Assembly: GCF_963082655.1 (NCBI RefSeq)
Contig: NC_081554.1
Coordinates: 47,475,761-47,539,760 of the forward strand
Origin: Stomoxys calcitrans
Taxonomy: Eukaryota; Arthropoda; Insecta; Diptera; Muscidae
Reading direction: 5' to 3'
DNA length: 64,000 nucleotides
Shown here: piece after piece, positions 34,589 through 45,649 of the stretch
Numbering within the stretch: the first letter of the stretch is position 1
Layout: the number at the start of each line of letters is the position of its first letter
Translations under genes and position numbers: made by a program
Notes under the pieces: generated by a model
The model's database searches: none
Told to the model about the DNA's origin: nothing
Seen by the model: only the letters and a program-made list of their open reading frames with translations

Positions 34589-35185
34589 AAGGGTGATTTT
34601 TTTGAGGTTAGGATTTTTATGCATTAGTATTTGACAGATCACGTGGGATTTCAGACATGGTGTCAAAGAGAAAGATGCTCAGTATGCTTTGACATTTCAT
34701 CATGAATAGACTTACTAACGAGCAACGTTTGCAAATCATTGAATTTTATTACCAAAATCAGTGTTCGGTTCGAAATGTGTTCATTCACCGTTCAGCGATG
34801 AGGCTCATTTCTGGTTGAATGGCTACGTAAATAAGCAAAATTGCCGCATTTGGAGTGAAGAGCAACCAGAAGCCGTTCAAGAACTGCCCATGCATCCCGA
34901 AAAATGCACTGTTTGGTGTGGTTTGTACGCTGGTGGAATCATTGGACCGTATTTTTTCAAAGATGCTGTTGGACGCAACGTTACGGTGAATGAACACATT
35001 TCGAACCGAACACTGATTTTGGTAATAAAATTCAATGATTTGCAAGCGTTGCTCGTTAGTAAGTCTATTCATGATGAAATGTCAAAGCATACTGAGCATC
35101 TTTCTCTTTGACACCATGTCTGAAATCCCACGTGATCTGTCAAATACTAATGCATGAAAATCCTAACCTCAAAAAAATCACCCTT
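34589..35185 (+). pseudogene. Fold-back, internally deleted DD41D-type transposon
   Basis: TA-flanked (34587-34588 and 35186-35187). The left arm (34589-34791) and right arm (34983-35185) are about 203-bp inverted repeats. Each includes the transposase start, MNRLTNEQRLQIIEFYYQNQ, on opposite strands. The left copy is joined near 34792 to a middle piece on the plus strand (34790-34985): SDEAHFWLNGYVNKQNC, VWCGLYAGGIIGPYFF. SDEAHF carries the first catalytic aspartate. The other two catalytic residues are deleted. A longer relative is at 51860-53380. The element could only move with help from another transposase. Confidence 0.85.
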
Positions 35186-35249
35186 TATATACATATATAT
35201 GGGAGATATATTCGAATCTGAACCGATTTTGATTAAATCTTGCAGATAG

Positions 35250-37915
35250 GTTGGGTTAGGTTAGGTTGAAAAGAGGGTGCAGATATTAATCCTCCCCATG
35301 CCATTATGGACACACACCTAAGCCAGTAATCGGCTTGTTGTGTGCTCTAAAAACTATACCATAACCTCTAAAAAGAAAATTTGAAGTAAGGAATTGTGCT
35401 ACTTACAAAATCCTTAATTGTTTTCAATGCCACTCCCCTAAGTTGGTTTATGTCTGATATTGTGTCTCCACCTAAGTGCCGGTATCTGTTGGACGCGAAA
35501 ACCGGGCAATGACAAATGAAATGCTTCAACGTCTCATCACCTTTCCCACATGCCCTACACATGCTATCACTTGACGGATGGATTTTGCATAAATGAACTC
35601 GTAGTCCTATGTGTCCCGTTATGATACCAATAGCTATACTGACCTCTTTCTTACTTCCTTTCAGTAATAGCCTCGTCTTTTCACGATCTGGATCCCCCTA
35701 TAGGATTTTCGCTATCCTACCGACCGTTTCGCTGTTCCACAATGTTGCATGCGCATTTGTTGCCCACTCCCTTAACACGGACTGCGTCGACCCGAAAGGC
35801 TTCGGGTTAACCAAGTTTATTGACGGCAGTCCTCTGGCCTCTTCACCGCCGAATCGTCTGCCCTTTCATTTTTTCTTACTCCATTATGGCCTGGCACCCA
35901 AACGATGGGGATTTTGCCATCCTCAGAGAAGGCGTTAATCTCCTTCTTACACTGCAAGACTGTTCATGGCCTTACCGTCCTGGTTGTTATTGCCCTTATG
36001 GCAATTTTACAGTCCCTAAAGATGTTCATACTGGACGTCCATACTGGCGTTAGCACCATACAATCTCACGTATTCCGTGATCAATCTCATTCTCAATCTC
36101 ATGGAGGTCTTCGCCGTACATTCTCACGTATTCCGTGATCAATCTCATGGCGGTCTTCGCCATAGGTCTTCGCCGTCTTACCGACCGTTTCGCTGTTCCT
36201 CGGACTGCATCGCCCCGAAAGGCTTCAGGTTAACCAAGTTTATTGACGGCAGTCCTCTGGCCTCTTCACCGCCAAATCGTCTGCCCTTTCATTTCCGCTT
36301 ACTCCGTTATGGCCTGGCACCCAAACTATGCGGATCTTCCCATCCTCAGAGAAGGCGTTTATCTCCTTCTTACACTGCAAGACTGTTCATGGCCTTACTG
36401 TCCTGGTTGTTATTGTCCTTATGGCAATTTCACTCTTGGTAAAGATGTTCACACTCGACGTCCTCGCGTTAGCACACCACCACTTCACGCATTATGGGAT
36501 CGTCCGGATCTTCGCCTGCAGGACCGTGTTATGGTCAGGCAGTCTAAAACAGATGTCAGTCCCTGAGTTTTCAATGTAAACCCTCAGACCCACTCTGTCC
36601 TCTAGCTTTGATCCATCCATGTAACATGATCTTCCAGATGTCAATACTAGGGTTCCATCAATACATGACTGTGCAAATGGCAGCAGTGCTTCGCACTCGA
36701 CTTTAAGGTTCATCTCAGGTAGATCGGAAACCTCTTCTGTTCCTTCCAGATTTCCTATCGTTGCCTCGATTATACCGCGATGGTATGAGCTGCTCTCATC
36801 CTCAATTCATTCTCCCATCGCCTTAAGTCTCATAGCCGTAGTGGCTGTCTCATACTCAATCTGTATGTCAATGGGTCGGATATCTAGAATAGTCTCCAGA
36901 GCCCTAGTGGGCGAGGTCCTCATCGGAAACCTCTTCCCTTCCCTTCCTTCCAGATTTCCTATCGTTGCCTCGATTATACCGCGATGGTATGAGCTGCTCC
37001 CATCCTCAATTCATTCTTCCATCGCCTCTTAGCCCTAGTGGCTGCTTCACACTTAATCTGTATGTCAATGGGTCGGATATCTAGAAAAGTCTTCAGTGCC
37101 CTAGTGGGCGTGGTCCTCATCACTCCGCCAATGCCAAGACAACATGTTCTCTGAATCTGTTGTATGGTCCTTATGTTGCATTTTTTTCTCCGTAGCACTC
37201 CACCAAACTACTGAGGCGTAAGTAAGTATTGGTCTAATCACGCTCCTGTAGAGTCAGTAGACTATCCTAGTATTCAGGCGCCATTTGGAGCCTACGGCCC
37301 GTTTACATAGTGCCCAACATCTGTGGGCCTTCTCAGTACGCTCCTGAATGTGACACTTCCAATTCAGTTTCCTGTCCAAGATCACACCTAAGTATTTGAC
37401 CTGGTCAAATATCGAAATCGACTTATTGAGGAAACGTGGTGCGTTAAATTGGCCCACCAGGCATATTTCAGTCTTCTCTGGGTTAACATTGAGACCTCTT
37501 GGTCTAGCCCAGTCATATGCCATAAGCAAGACCCTTTCGGCCCTTCTGCATAGCTCGTTCGGATCCTTACTGCTAACATTCCCTTAGTCTTTCAACTTTG
37601 GATTCAGGATCTGAGGGAATCCTTGTTATCCAAGTATACGCCATTGGCCGAGAAGGAATATCTTCCTTCTTGACGAAATCTAGTGCTCGACCTGGCCAGA
37701 TCTCTCCAATCTTTTTTAGCGCACAACGCACATTTCAATTGAGCGTTGATCCCCAAAGCCCCAAAAAGATTACATGCTTCCACGTATGGATTAATTATTG
37801 AGCTGTACAATGGTAGAAGCATGACTCTTTGAGACGAACATTGATTCATATCAAGGTACCTTTCTTCAGGCGCAGTAGTAAGAAAAATAAATCCCCAACC
37901 GCCAATATCAAATTC
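35250..37915 (-). pseudogene. LINE-B copy 2 (possible ORF1 scrap, RT, RNase H, 3' end)
   Basis: Read on the minus strand. 37604-37915 gives, across frames, phrases like KCALCAKKDWRDLARSSTRF and RPMAYTWIPRIPSDPE, which resemble, from memory, DUF4780-type ORF1 proteins. A large deletion leads to the RT side at 37580-36980: NPEKTEICLVGQFNAPRFL, VKYLGVILDRKLNW, QERTEKAHRCWALC and IQQIQRTCCLGIGG. RNase H starts near 36640 with CYMDGSKLEDRVGLRVYIE. 35368-35562 holds a CCHC-like motif, CRACGKGDETLKHFICHC. The 3' UTR ends in CCTAACCTAACCC near 35250. Blocks near 35700-36060 and 36180-36480 are partial duplicates. Many stops; dead. Confidence 0.8.
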
Positions 37916-37916
37916 C

Positions 37917-38232
37917 AAATTGCAATTTTTGCCCATGAATATTCCACTAAGGAACAGGGGCAAACTTCTCACATATCAACGAGTGCAGTCCGATTCAAGT
38001 TTAAACTCAATTATAAGGGGCCTCCTTTTTATAGCCGAGTCCGAACGGCGAGCCGCAGTGCGACACCTCTTTGGAAAAAAGTTTTACATGGCATAGTACC
38101 TCACAATTGCTGCCAGCATTAGGAGGGGAAAACCACCGCTGAAAATTTTTTCTGATGGTCTCGCCAGGATTCGAAAAAAGGCGTTCAGGGCCATAGGCGG
38201 ACATGCTAACCTCTGCGCTACAGTGGCCTCCA
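37917..38232 (-). mobile_element. SINE-1, near full length
   Basis: On the minus strand the head reads GCCACTGTAGCGCAGAGGTT, an A-box-like TAGCGCAGAGG, but the B-box is damaged (TTTTTTCGAATCC instead of GGTTCGAATCC). The body has AATGCTGGCAGCAATTGTGA, CCGTTCGGACTCGG, AAAAAGGAGGCCCC and a 3' end at AATATTCATGGGCAAAAATTGC. Inserted at the outer edge of LINE-B copy 2. Confidence 0.85.
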
Positions 38233-39160
38233 AACCGCCAATATCTCTTACCCAAAAAGAACAGCTAGCATCATCAACACACAAAAAGTCAAAATGATAA
38301 ATGGATATGAAAACTTTGAATTGACTACATCTCCTAAACAATGCGTTCTAGAGGGAAATTAACCTTAATTCGTGACTCCATCAAAAAATTAAAAATTTCA
38401 TAAAAAATTCATCTAAATTCAAAATTTCAGTACGAAACTTGTAAATTGGCGGTATCTCCTAATTCTTGCACCCAAAGCTTGATCAAATCGTCAAATAATA
38501 ATGTTCTGGGTCAAATAAGTCACAAACACCAGGCATTTAAATTTATATGAGGTCTAAAATATCGAGAAAAAAAAAATTCAAAACACACAAAGCACCAATT
38601 TTTGTATGGTCAAAGAGTTCAAAAGCTCAGATTTCTTCTTTAGTCTTTTCGTCTTATCCTCTCTTTCGAGTTCTCTTTTTGCAGAAGACAAAATTCGGCG
38701 GAGATCATTAAACGACCTTAGCAGACATACACAAGCAAAAGCTTTTTGCCTGTCTACAGCTTACATTTCTGCATAAAAAAAGAGCTTTGAAACGCCACCA
38801 AACCCAGGCAAACAGGCAGGTCTTGAAGTAACAGTAACAACGGTAACATGTGTACAACCACAACCCAAAGAGACCAAAGCAGCCAAGTACCAAAACGGGA
38901 CAGACCATTCGTCCGTCTGTCTATGGCACCAACCGACTACAATAGTGTTAGGCGCGTGCAACCATAACAAGTTTGCAGCACAAACTGTTGCAGACACTAG
39001 CGGAGTAAAATTCAGAACCCACCAAATAACAACAAAAACAAAAAAAAATATGAAAGGAAATCCAAACACACAAGAGAGCCCCACACCGCCGCCTTACCAG
39101 AGATCATTAGAAATGAAACGACAAGCACAAGCATTCTGTGGACACCTTTCAGCGAGCTAA
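38233..39160. other. Single-copy DNA with GC-richer island, gene content unclear
   Basis: 38350-38470 holds a scrap of the repeat seen at 122-690. From about 38700 to 39160 the sequence is unusually GC-balanced and not repeat-like, with CAGTAACAGTAACAACGGTAA, several CAACA phrases and an A-rich stretch before ATGAAAGG at 39050. The look recalls fly 5' UTR or promoter DNA. Open frames exist on both strands (a 107-codon frame at 38761-39084 minus, a 71-codon frame at 38945-39160 plus), but neither resembles a family I know and no splice context supports either. Confidence 0.3.
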
Positions 39161-39438
39161 GTGCTTTTTTTTTGAGTATCCATAACGATTAAGGTACGCT
39201 TGGCCAGGCAAGGCATACTATGTCGTTGTTGATGAAGTGGGGATTTGGAGGCTGCATTGTTTGCAGACTGCTCATGGAAGACAGTGGTCTCAGAAAGGAT
39301 GGTTAGGTTTAAGAGAGTGAGTGGAATGGGTAAAGTAAGGTAAAGTGGAATGGGTAAAGCGTCTAGTGCAGTACCAAAGAGCTGGTGGAACAGTTGTTTT
39401 GAAGATTGCTCGAAAATGGCCGACAACCACCAAAATCT
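39161..39438. other. Unassigned short stretch
   Basis: Contains direct repeats of GAATGGGTAAAG and TAAGGTAAAGTGG near 39325-39360. No gene recognised. Confidence 0.3.
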
Positions 39439-40470
39439 TTTTATACCCTCCACCATAAGATGGGGGGTATACTAATTTCGTCATTCTGTTTGTAACTACT
39501 CGAAATATTCGTCTGAGACCCCATAAAGTATATATATTCTTGATCGTCGTGACATTTTATGTCGATCTAGCCATGTCCGTCCGTCTGTCCGTCCGTCCGT
39601 CCGTCTGTCTGTCGAAAGCACGCTAACTTCCGAAGGAGTAACGCTAGCCGCTTGAAATTTTGCACAAATACTTCTTATTAGTGTAGGTCGGTTGGTATTG
39701 TAAATGGGCCATATCGGTTCATGTTTTGATATAGCTGCCATATAAACCGATCTTGGGTCTTGACTTCTTGAGCCTCTAGAGTGCGCAATTCTTATCCGAT
39801 TGGAATGGAATTTCGCACGACGTGTTTTGTTATGATACCCAACAACTGTGCCAAGTATGGTTTAAATCGGTTTATAACCTGATATAGCTGCCATATAAAC
39901 CGATCTTGGGTCTTGACTTCTTGAGCCTCTAGAGGGCACAATTCTTATCCGATTTGAATGAATTTTTGCACGAAGTATTTTATTTTTACTTTCAACAACT
40001 GTGTCAAATAAGGTTCAAATCGGTTCATAACCTGATATAGCTGCCATATAAACCGATCTGGGATCTTGACTTCTTGACCCCTAGAGATCGCAATTATTAT
40101 CCGATATGCCTGAAATTTTGTACGATGGATCCTCTCGTGACCATCAACAAACGTATTTATTATGGTCTGAATCGGTCTATAGCCCGATACAGATCCCATA
40201 TAAATCGTTCTCTCTATTTTACTTCGTGAGCCCCAATGGGCACAATTCTTATACGAATTGGCTGAAATTTTACACAGGTCTCCAACACATAATTTAATTG
40301 TGGTCCGAACCGGACCATATCTTGATATCGTTTTAATAGCAGAGCAACTCTTTTCTTATATCCTTTTTTGCCTAAGAAGAGATTCCGGGAAAAGAACTCA
40401 ACAAATGCGATCCATGGTGGAGGGTATATAAGATTCGGCCCGGCCGAACTTAGCACGCTTTTACTTGTTC
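39439..40470 (+). mobile_element. DINE-like element, full length reference copy
   Basis: In order: TTTATACCCTCCACCATAAG (subterminal repeat); ACTACTCGAAATATTCGTC; GACCCCATAAAGTATATATA; GTCGATCTAGCCATGTCCGT; (GTCC/GTCT)n; about four central units; GGTGGAGGGTATATAAG (inverted subterminal repeat); the hairpin ATTCGGCCCGGCCGAA; and CTTAGCACGCTTTTACTTGT. Paired subterminal repeats, a microsatellite, central tandem repeats and a 3' hairpin are the known DINE-1/Helentron plan. No protein is encoded; Helentron Rep/helicase would have to act in trans. Confidence 0.88.
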
Positions 40471-40917
40471 TATTCTTTTTACGCCCAAAAAATGGGTAGA
40501 CATGTGGTAATGGCAAAAATAAATCCAGCAGTGGTTCTGAGTTAATCGTATCCTAAACTCCTTAACCTTAATTATTGTAGCTTATCTCCTGGATGGAGTT
40601 GTTTACAGTAGCACTTGGTCAGTGAAAGCCCGTTTAGGTTAGGCTTAATCGGCAGTCTGCCATCCGACTCACTTAGAAGTGTTCGTTCATTGTGATACCA
40701 CAGGAACAGAAGAAGGAAGATGCCTTCTAGTTCCTACCGTTGAACCAACCAGATCGCTTTTAAAAGCCCAATAACTTGCGAATGTTCACATCCGCTAAAT
40801 CAGTCGGGTTCTCAAAGAAATGAGAACCTAAAGTGGAACTCCTTCTGACTGCTAGTGCGGGACACAAACACACAGAAGGTGTTCTATAGTCTCTTCTTCT
40901 TCAATGTTCTCACAAAA

Positions 40918-41207
40918 ATTGCAAATTTTGCCCAATAAACATTCCACTAAGGAAAAGGGGCAAATTTTTCACCTATCAATGAGTGCAGTCCGATTCAACA
41001 TTAAGCTCAATGATAAGGGGCCTCCTTTTTATAACCGAGTCCGAACGGCGTGCCGCAGTTCAACACCTCTTTGGAGAGAAGTTTAACAGAAGCTAAGGAG
41101 GGGAAAGCCAGCACTGAAAATTTTTTCTAAAGGTCTCGCCAGGATTCGAACCGAACGGCGTTCAGCATCATAGTCGGACATGCTAACCTCTGCGCTACGG
41201 TGGCCTC
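40918..41207 (-). mobile_element. SINE-1 inserted in LINE-A, with target duplication
   Basis: The minus strand carries GCCACCGTAGCGCAGAGGTT, the B-box GGTTCGAATCC, and the body to TTTATTGGGCAAAATTTGC. The LINE-A sequence on each side repeats GAGAACATYGRAGRAGRAG (near 40896-40914 and 41208-41223), a target-site duplication of about 15-19 bp that has since diverged slightly. This supports insertion by target-primed reverse transcription. Confidence 0.85.
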
Positions 41208-41390
41208 CTCCTCCGATGTTCTCTAAAGCTTCTGCAAAAGTCGTTGCTGGCAACCTTCAGTCGTTCAACATGTTTTCCAATTAGACAATGATCTGTCAGG
41301 ACGGACACTATGACTCAGACGTCTGTTAAAGCCAATGACAGCAAAGCAGTAGTCCTCTTCGAGTCTATATGAGGCCCCATAGTTTTGACA

Positions 41391-41500
41391 GCCACCACTG
41401 AAAATTATTTCTGAAGGTCTCGCCAGGATTCGAACCGAACGGCGTTCAGCATCATAGTCGGACATGCTATCCTCTGCGCTACGGTGGCCTCCTCCTCCGA
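41391..41500 (-). mobile_element. SINE-1 head, second copy made by tandem duplication
   Basis: A duplicate of the head segment at 41107-41210, carried in a 284-bp tandem unit together with adjacent LINE-A DNA. It did not arise by transposition, because its flank (CTCCTCCTCCGATGTTCTC) is the same as that of the parent copy. Confidence 0.8.
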
Positions 41501-42364
41501 TGTTCTCTAAAGCTTCTGCAAATGTCGTTGCTGGCAACCTTCAGTCTGTCAGCATGTTTTCCAATTAGACAATGACCTGTCAGGACGGACACAATGACTG
41601 AGACGTCTGTTCTAGCCAATGACAGCAAAGCAGTAGTCCTCTTCGAGTCTAGATGAGGCCCCATAGTTTTGGAATGCTCACTGTCCCCTCTTTGTGACCA
41701 TCTATCATTCGTTGTCCTTCGGGCCTGGTCCTGAAAACTTAGCTTACATGTCGCAAGAGGCATACCACCAGATTCAAGTATCCCTGGAATGTGTAGGGTA
41801 GTTCCTAGTCTCGCAAGTTCGTCCGCTTAACAATTCCCTGGGATATCTCTGTGGCCCGGCACCCAGAACAGATGAATTTTGAACTGTTCAGCCATCTCGT
41901 CGAGATATCTGCGACAGTCAAGGGGGTGTTTTTGATCAGAAATACGTTCTCCATGGATTTAATGGCTGTCTGAGAAGATGCCAATCATCGACATTAAATC
42001 TTAGCCATTCCACCACCTCCTTAATTGCAAGGATCCCCGCTTGATACACGCTGCAGTGGTCGAGTAACCTTTTCGATATGACCAGCTCTAGATCTTTAGA
42101 GTACACAACAAAGCTCACCTGGTCGCTTAACTTCTGTTACCAGGGATATCATAGTTCCAATCGGTTCTATCAGGAATAGTGGCACAGTACTTTTTATCAA
42201 AAAGCGGCTCAGGTAAGGTGAAATTCACAACGTCTGGAACATCGGATAGTGTACCAAGGATAACACAGTATATGTAGCCTCCACATGACCAAAGAGAAAG
42301 CACGCTTAACCTCACGACAGTGGTCGCAGCAATTTGTCTAGCCACATGTCCAGCGGCATTAGGT

Positions 42365-44255
42365 TAGGTTAGCCTGGGTTTGGTTGGAAAGAGTAGTAGT
42401 AGTTGTAGTAGTCCTATGTGTCCCGTTATGATACCAATAACTATACAGATCTCTTTCTTGCTTCTTTTCAGTAATAGCCTCGTCTTCTCACGATCCGGAT
42501 ACCCCCATAGGATTTTCGCCATCCTTCCGACCGTTTCGCTGTTCCACAATGTTGCATGCGCATCAACTCGGACTGCGTCGACCCGAAAGGCTTCAGGTTA
42601 ACCAAGTTTATTGACTGCAGTCCTCTGGGCTTCACTGCCAAATCGTATACCCTTTTATTTCCCCTTACTCCGTTATGGCCCGGCACCCAAACGATGCGGA
42701 TTTTCCCATCTTCAGAGAAGGCGTTAATCTCCTTCTTACACTCCAAGACTGTTCGTGACCTTACCGTCCTCTTCTTCTCACGATCCGGATACCCCCATAG
42801 GATTTTCGCAATCCTTCCGACCGTTTCGCTGTTCCACAATGTTGCATGCGCATTAACTCGGACTGCGTCGACCCGAAAGGCTTCGGGTTAACCAAGTTTA
42901 TTGACTGCAGTCCTCTGGGCTTCACTGCCAAATCGTCTGCCCTTTTATTTCCCATTACTCCGTAATGGCCCGGCACCCAAACGATGCGGATTTTCCCATC
43001 CTCAGAAAAGGCGTTAATCTCCTTCTTACACTGCAAGACTGTCCGTGACCTTACCGTCTTGGTTGTTATTGCCCTAATGGCAATTTTACTGTCCGTAAAG
43101 ATGTTCACACTCGACGTCTAAGCACCACACCACTTCACGCATTCCGTGATCGCCCGGATCTCCGCCTGCTGGACTGTATTATGGTCAGGCAGTCTAAAAC
43201 AGATCTCAGTCCCTGGGATTTTCAATGTAAACCCCCTGGCCTACTCTGTCCTCTAGCTTTGATCCATCCGTGTAACATGATCTTCCAGATGACAATACTA
43301 GGCTTCTGTCAATCCAAGACTGTGCCGATGAGAGCAGTGCCTCGCACTCGACTTCAAGGCTCATCTCAGGTATCCGATCGGAAACCTCTCCCCTTCCTTC
43401 CAGGTTTCCTATCGTCGCCTCGATTATACCGCGACGGTATGAGCTGCTCCCATCCTCAATCCATTCTCACATCGCCTTAAGTCTCATAACCGCAGTGGCT
43501 GCCTCACACTTAGTCTGTATGTCAATGGGTCGGATATCTAGAATAGTCTCCAGTGCTCCAGTGGGCGTGGTCCTCATCGCTCCGCCTATGCCAAGACAAC
43601 ATGTTCTCTGAATCTGTTGTGTGGTCCTTATGTTGCACTTTTTCTCCATAGCAGTCCCACAAACTACTAAGGCGATGTAAGTATTGGTCAAATCACGCTT
43701 CTGTAGAGCCTGTGGACTATCCTAGGATTCAGGCGCCATTTCGAGCCTACGGCCCGACTACATAGTGCCCAACATCTGTGAGCCTTCTCAGTACGCTCCT
43801 GAATGTTACACTTCCAATTCAGTCTCCTGTCCAAGGGCATACCTAAATATTTCACCTTGTCAGATATCGAAATCGTTTTATTGAGGAAACGTGGTGCGTT
43901 AAATTGGCCCCGTTTTCGTCTTCCTCGTGAACAGGCATATTTCAGTCTTCTCTGGGTTAACATTGAGACCTCTGGGTCTAACCCATGTCATATGCCATGT
44001 GCTAGACTCTTTCGGCCCTTCTGCATAGCTTGTTCGGATCCTTTTTTGAGACCTCTGGGTCTAACCCATGTCATATGCCATGTGCAAGACCCTTTCGGCC
44101 CTTCTGCATAGCTCGTTCGGATCCTTACCACTTAAAAGTATTATAACATCCCTTCAAATCCCTCTTCAATCAACATTCGTAACAGGTCATTTATGGTGGT
44201 CACCCATAAGAGTAGCGATAAAATGCCCCCCTGTGGCGTGCCCTGTGCCACTTTC
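42365..44255 (-). pseudogene. LINE-B copy 3 (RT to RNase H), with local duplications
   Basis: On the minus strand, RT begins near 44250 with VAQGTPQGGILSLLLWV, which carries the PQG motif. It continues through NPEKTEICLF on the opposite side of a break, FLNKTISISDKVKYLGMPLD, QERTEKAHRCWALCSRAVGS and QQIQRTCCLGIGGAM. RNase H pieces lie at 43108-42761: NIFTDSKIAIRAITTKTV, KIRIVWVPGHYGVMGNKRAD. Two duplications are visible. One is a 290-bp repeat of the CTTCTCACGATCCGGATACC block (42484 and 42774). The other is an 81-bp repeat of TGAGACCTCTGGGTCTAACC (43967 and 44048). The 3' end is near 42365 with CTAACCTAACC. Non-functional. Confidence 0.8.
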
Positions 44256-44790
44256 TCCCTCCCAGCGCCATTAGGTGTAGCATTAAAGTCAGTGCATCAG
44301 ATGGTGTCGTCCTCAGTGCGGCTGTGATGAACAAACAAACCATCCTTTGTATCCAGTTGAGTATTAAACAATAGGTGGACTTTTGAAGCGCTGTCCACCA
44401 CACCACAACACCATATAGACTTATAGGTCTGACAACTGCAGTATATACCCCATGGATGACGCACGTTCCAAACCCTTAACTTTTGCCAATGGCCCTTTCG
44501 CAGCTGAACAGGGCAAGAGTTGCCATTCTTGCCCTTTCCAAAATGTTGAATTTGAAGTTCAATTTCCTGACCAACAAAACAGCAACCTTTGGATCCATTT
44601 GAGTATTGAACAATAGGTGGACTTTTGAAGCGCTGTTCACCACACCACAACACCATATAGCTTTGTAGGGCTGACAACTGCAGTATATACCCCACGCATG
44701 ACGCACGTTCCAAATCTTTTGCCTTCGTGTGGTAGGGTTTTCCTGCTATCGGAATGAGAAAGACCTTCGTGTGAGATCCCGGTTATACGG
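44256..44790 (-). pseudogene. LINE-A fragment with 242-bp duplication
   Basis: The minus strand gives ALQKSTYC-type phrases, TAVVRPxxLYGVVVWW-like stretches and LNFKFNILERARMATLALFS, the same region as at 57450-58480. The block from GTATTGAACAATAGGTGGAC through CAGTATATACCCCA occurs at about 44351 and again at 44593, a 242-bp tandem duplication. A short piece at 44716-44770 (CCTTCGTGTGGTAGGGTTTT) matches 59427. Confidence 0.7.
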
Positions 44791-45649
44791 CTTAAATTTG
44801 TACAATCCAGCTCAATATTATGTCATTAGTTCACATTCGTCAGTCTTGCATTCATTTTCATTTCAAATATCCCCTTCACAACTTCTGCTGTCAAGTTTGT
44901 GTCTTAAGTCTTTCGTTTTCATTTCAACAAATCAATGCGATTTAAACACTGTCCTGCTGCCACAGTTTGTTGGGTGGCAAACTCAAATCATATGATTCCT
45001 CCACAATGACAACCATAAACATGGCATGTTTTTATGGACTTTTCAGCCTCAGTCTTTTCCTATAGAATTGCTTTTACAGCTATTCGCTGTGCTTTGTCAT
45101 ATATTGAACAACACACAGTGTGTGCAAATAAAAACACAATGAACCGGCAAAGTGAGGGACACTCGATTTGGTTGCAAGCCAAGCGGATGGACACCGACAT
45201 TCGTTTCTGATTCTGTTTGGTATTTAATGATTGAGAAATATTGTTACAATTTGGGCATTTATTCGTGCAATTTACTTCTGTGGTTTTCTTTGACCACAAT
45301 TCGATAAACAAAAAAAAAAAAAACTATTTCAGTTTTTATATCTCGTCTTTAGATTTCGTTTAAGTTTTTTGATGCTTGTTTGTTAAGTGTAACTTGTATT
45401 TTAATTTTTTGTTTTCCTAAACAATTGCAACTTCCCAAAGCAAGCCCAAGGCTTGTGAAATATAAACGGGGTTTGGTTTAAGGCTTTAATTTTGAAGCAA
45501 TTGCAGGTTACAAAAATGCATTTAGTTTTAAAGAAGTGTTTTATCGATAAGTACCTGTCGATACAGGATGTAGGTAAGTAGTTGCTAATAACAAATCAGA
45601 TAACAAGAGCGCTGAAAACAGTACAGGGCAAATTTTTATTGGCACCCTT
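44791..45649. other. Single-copy-looking DNA with CTTAAGTC motif
   Basis: The motif TTGTGTCTTAAGTCTTTC occurs at 44897-44914. An 83-codon minus-strand frame at 45060-45311 contains several cysteines but matches no family known to me and has no splice context. No other feature was recognised. Confidence 0.35.

Larger units (their letters stand above)
33655..35248 (-). repeat. DINE-related tandem array hosting two DNA transposons
   Basis: Units share GTGCAAATCGGGCGATACAT, ATATGGGAGCTATATCC, AATCTGAACCGATTTTGATG and AATCTTGCAGATAGGTTA. Two insertions interrupt it (33892-34128 and 34589-35185). Cutting them out at TA restores the CGATACATATATGGGAG-type phrase in both cases. The terminal signatures of an element are not visible here. 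Confidence 0.65.
40636..42360 (-). pseudogene. LINE-A copy (RNase H to 3' end) split by a SINE
   Basis: Read on the minus strand from 42360: MARQIAATTVVRLSVLSLWS; PLFDKKYCATIPDRTDWNYD; then RNase H pieces (SKRLLDHCSVYQAGILAIKE and, in another frame, FWVPGHRDIPGNC). RTTNDRWSQRG and LTGHCLIGKHADRLKVASND follow. After the SINE comes the IEHLLCVCPAL-type C-terminus with REPKVELLLTASAG on the opposite strand only. The 3' UTR has GTGGTATCACAATGAACG, TAAGTGAGTCGGATGGCAG and CCTAACCTAAAC. SINE-1 sits at 40918-41207. A 284-bp duplication spans the SINE/LINE junction (GCCAGCACTG at 41107, GCCACCACTG at 41391). Dead copy. Confidence 0.78.

Noticed and set aside
35250..35280. Interstitial telomere repeat (CCTAA)n
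   Set aside because: Only a few units and always at LINE or SINE 3' ends, so better explained as an element tail.
37604..37972. 122-residue minus frame as a host gene
   Set aside because: Its first part is SINE-1 antisense DNA and the rest looks like a LINE ORF1 scrap.
45060..45311. 83-residue cysteine-containing minus frame
   Set aside because: No recognisable pattern of cysteines, no flanking splice sites, plausible by chance.
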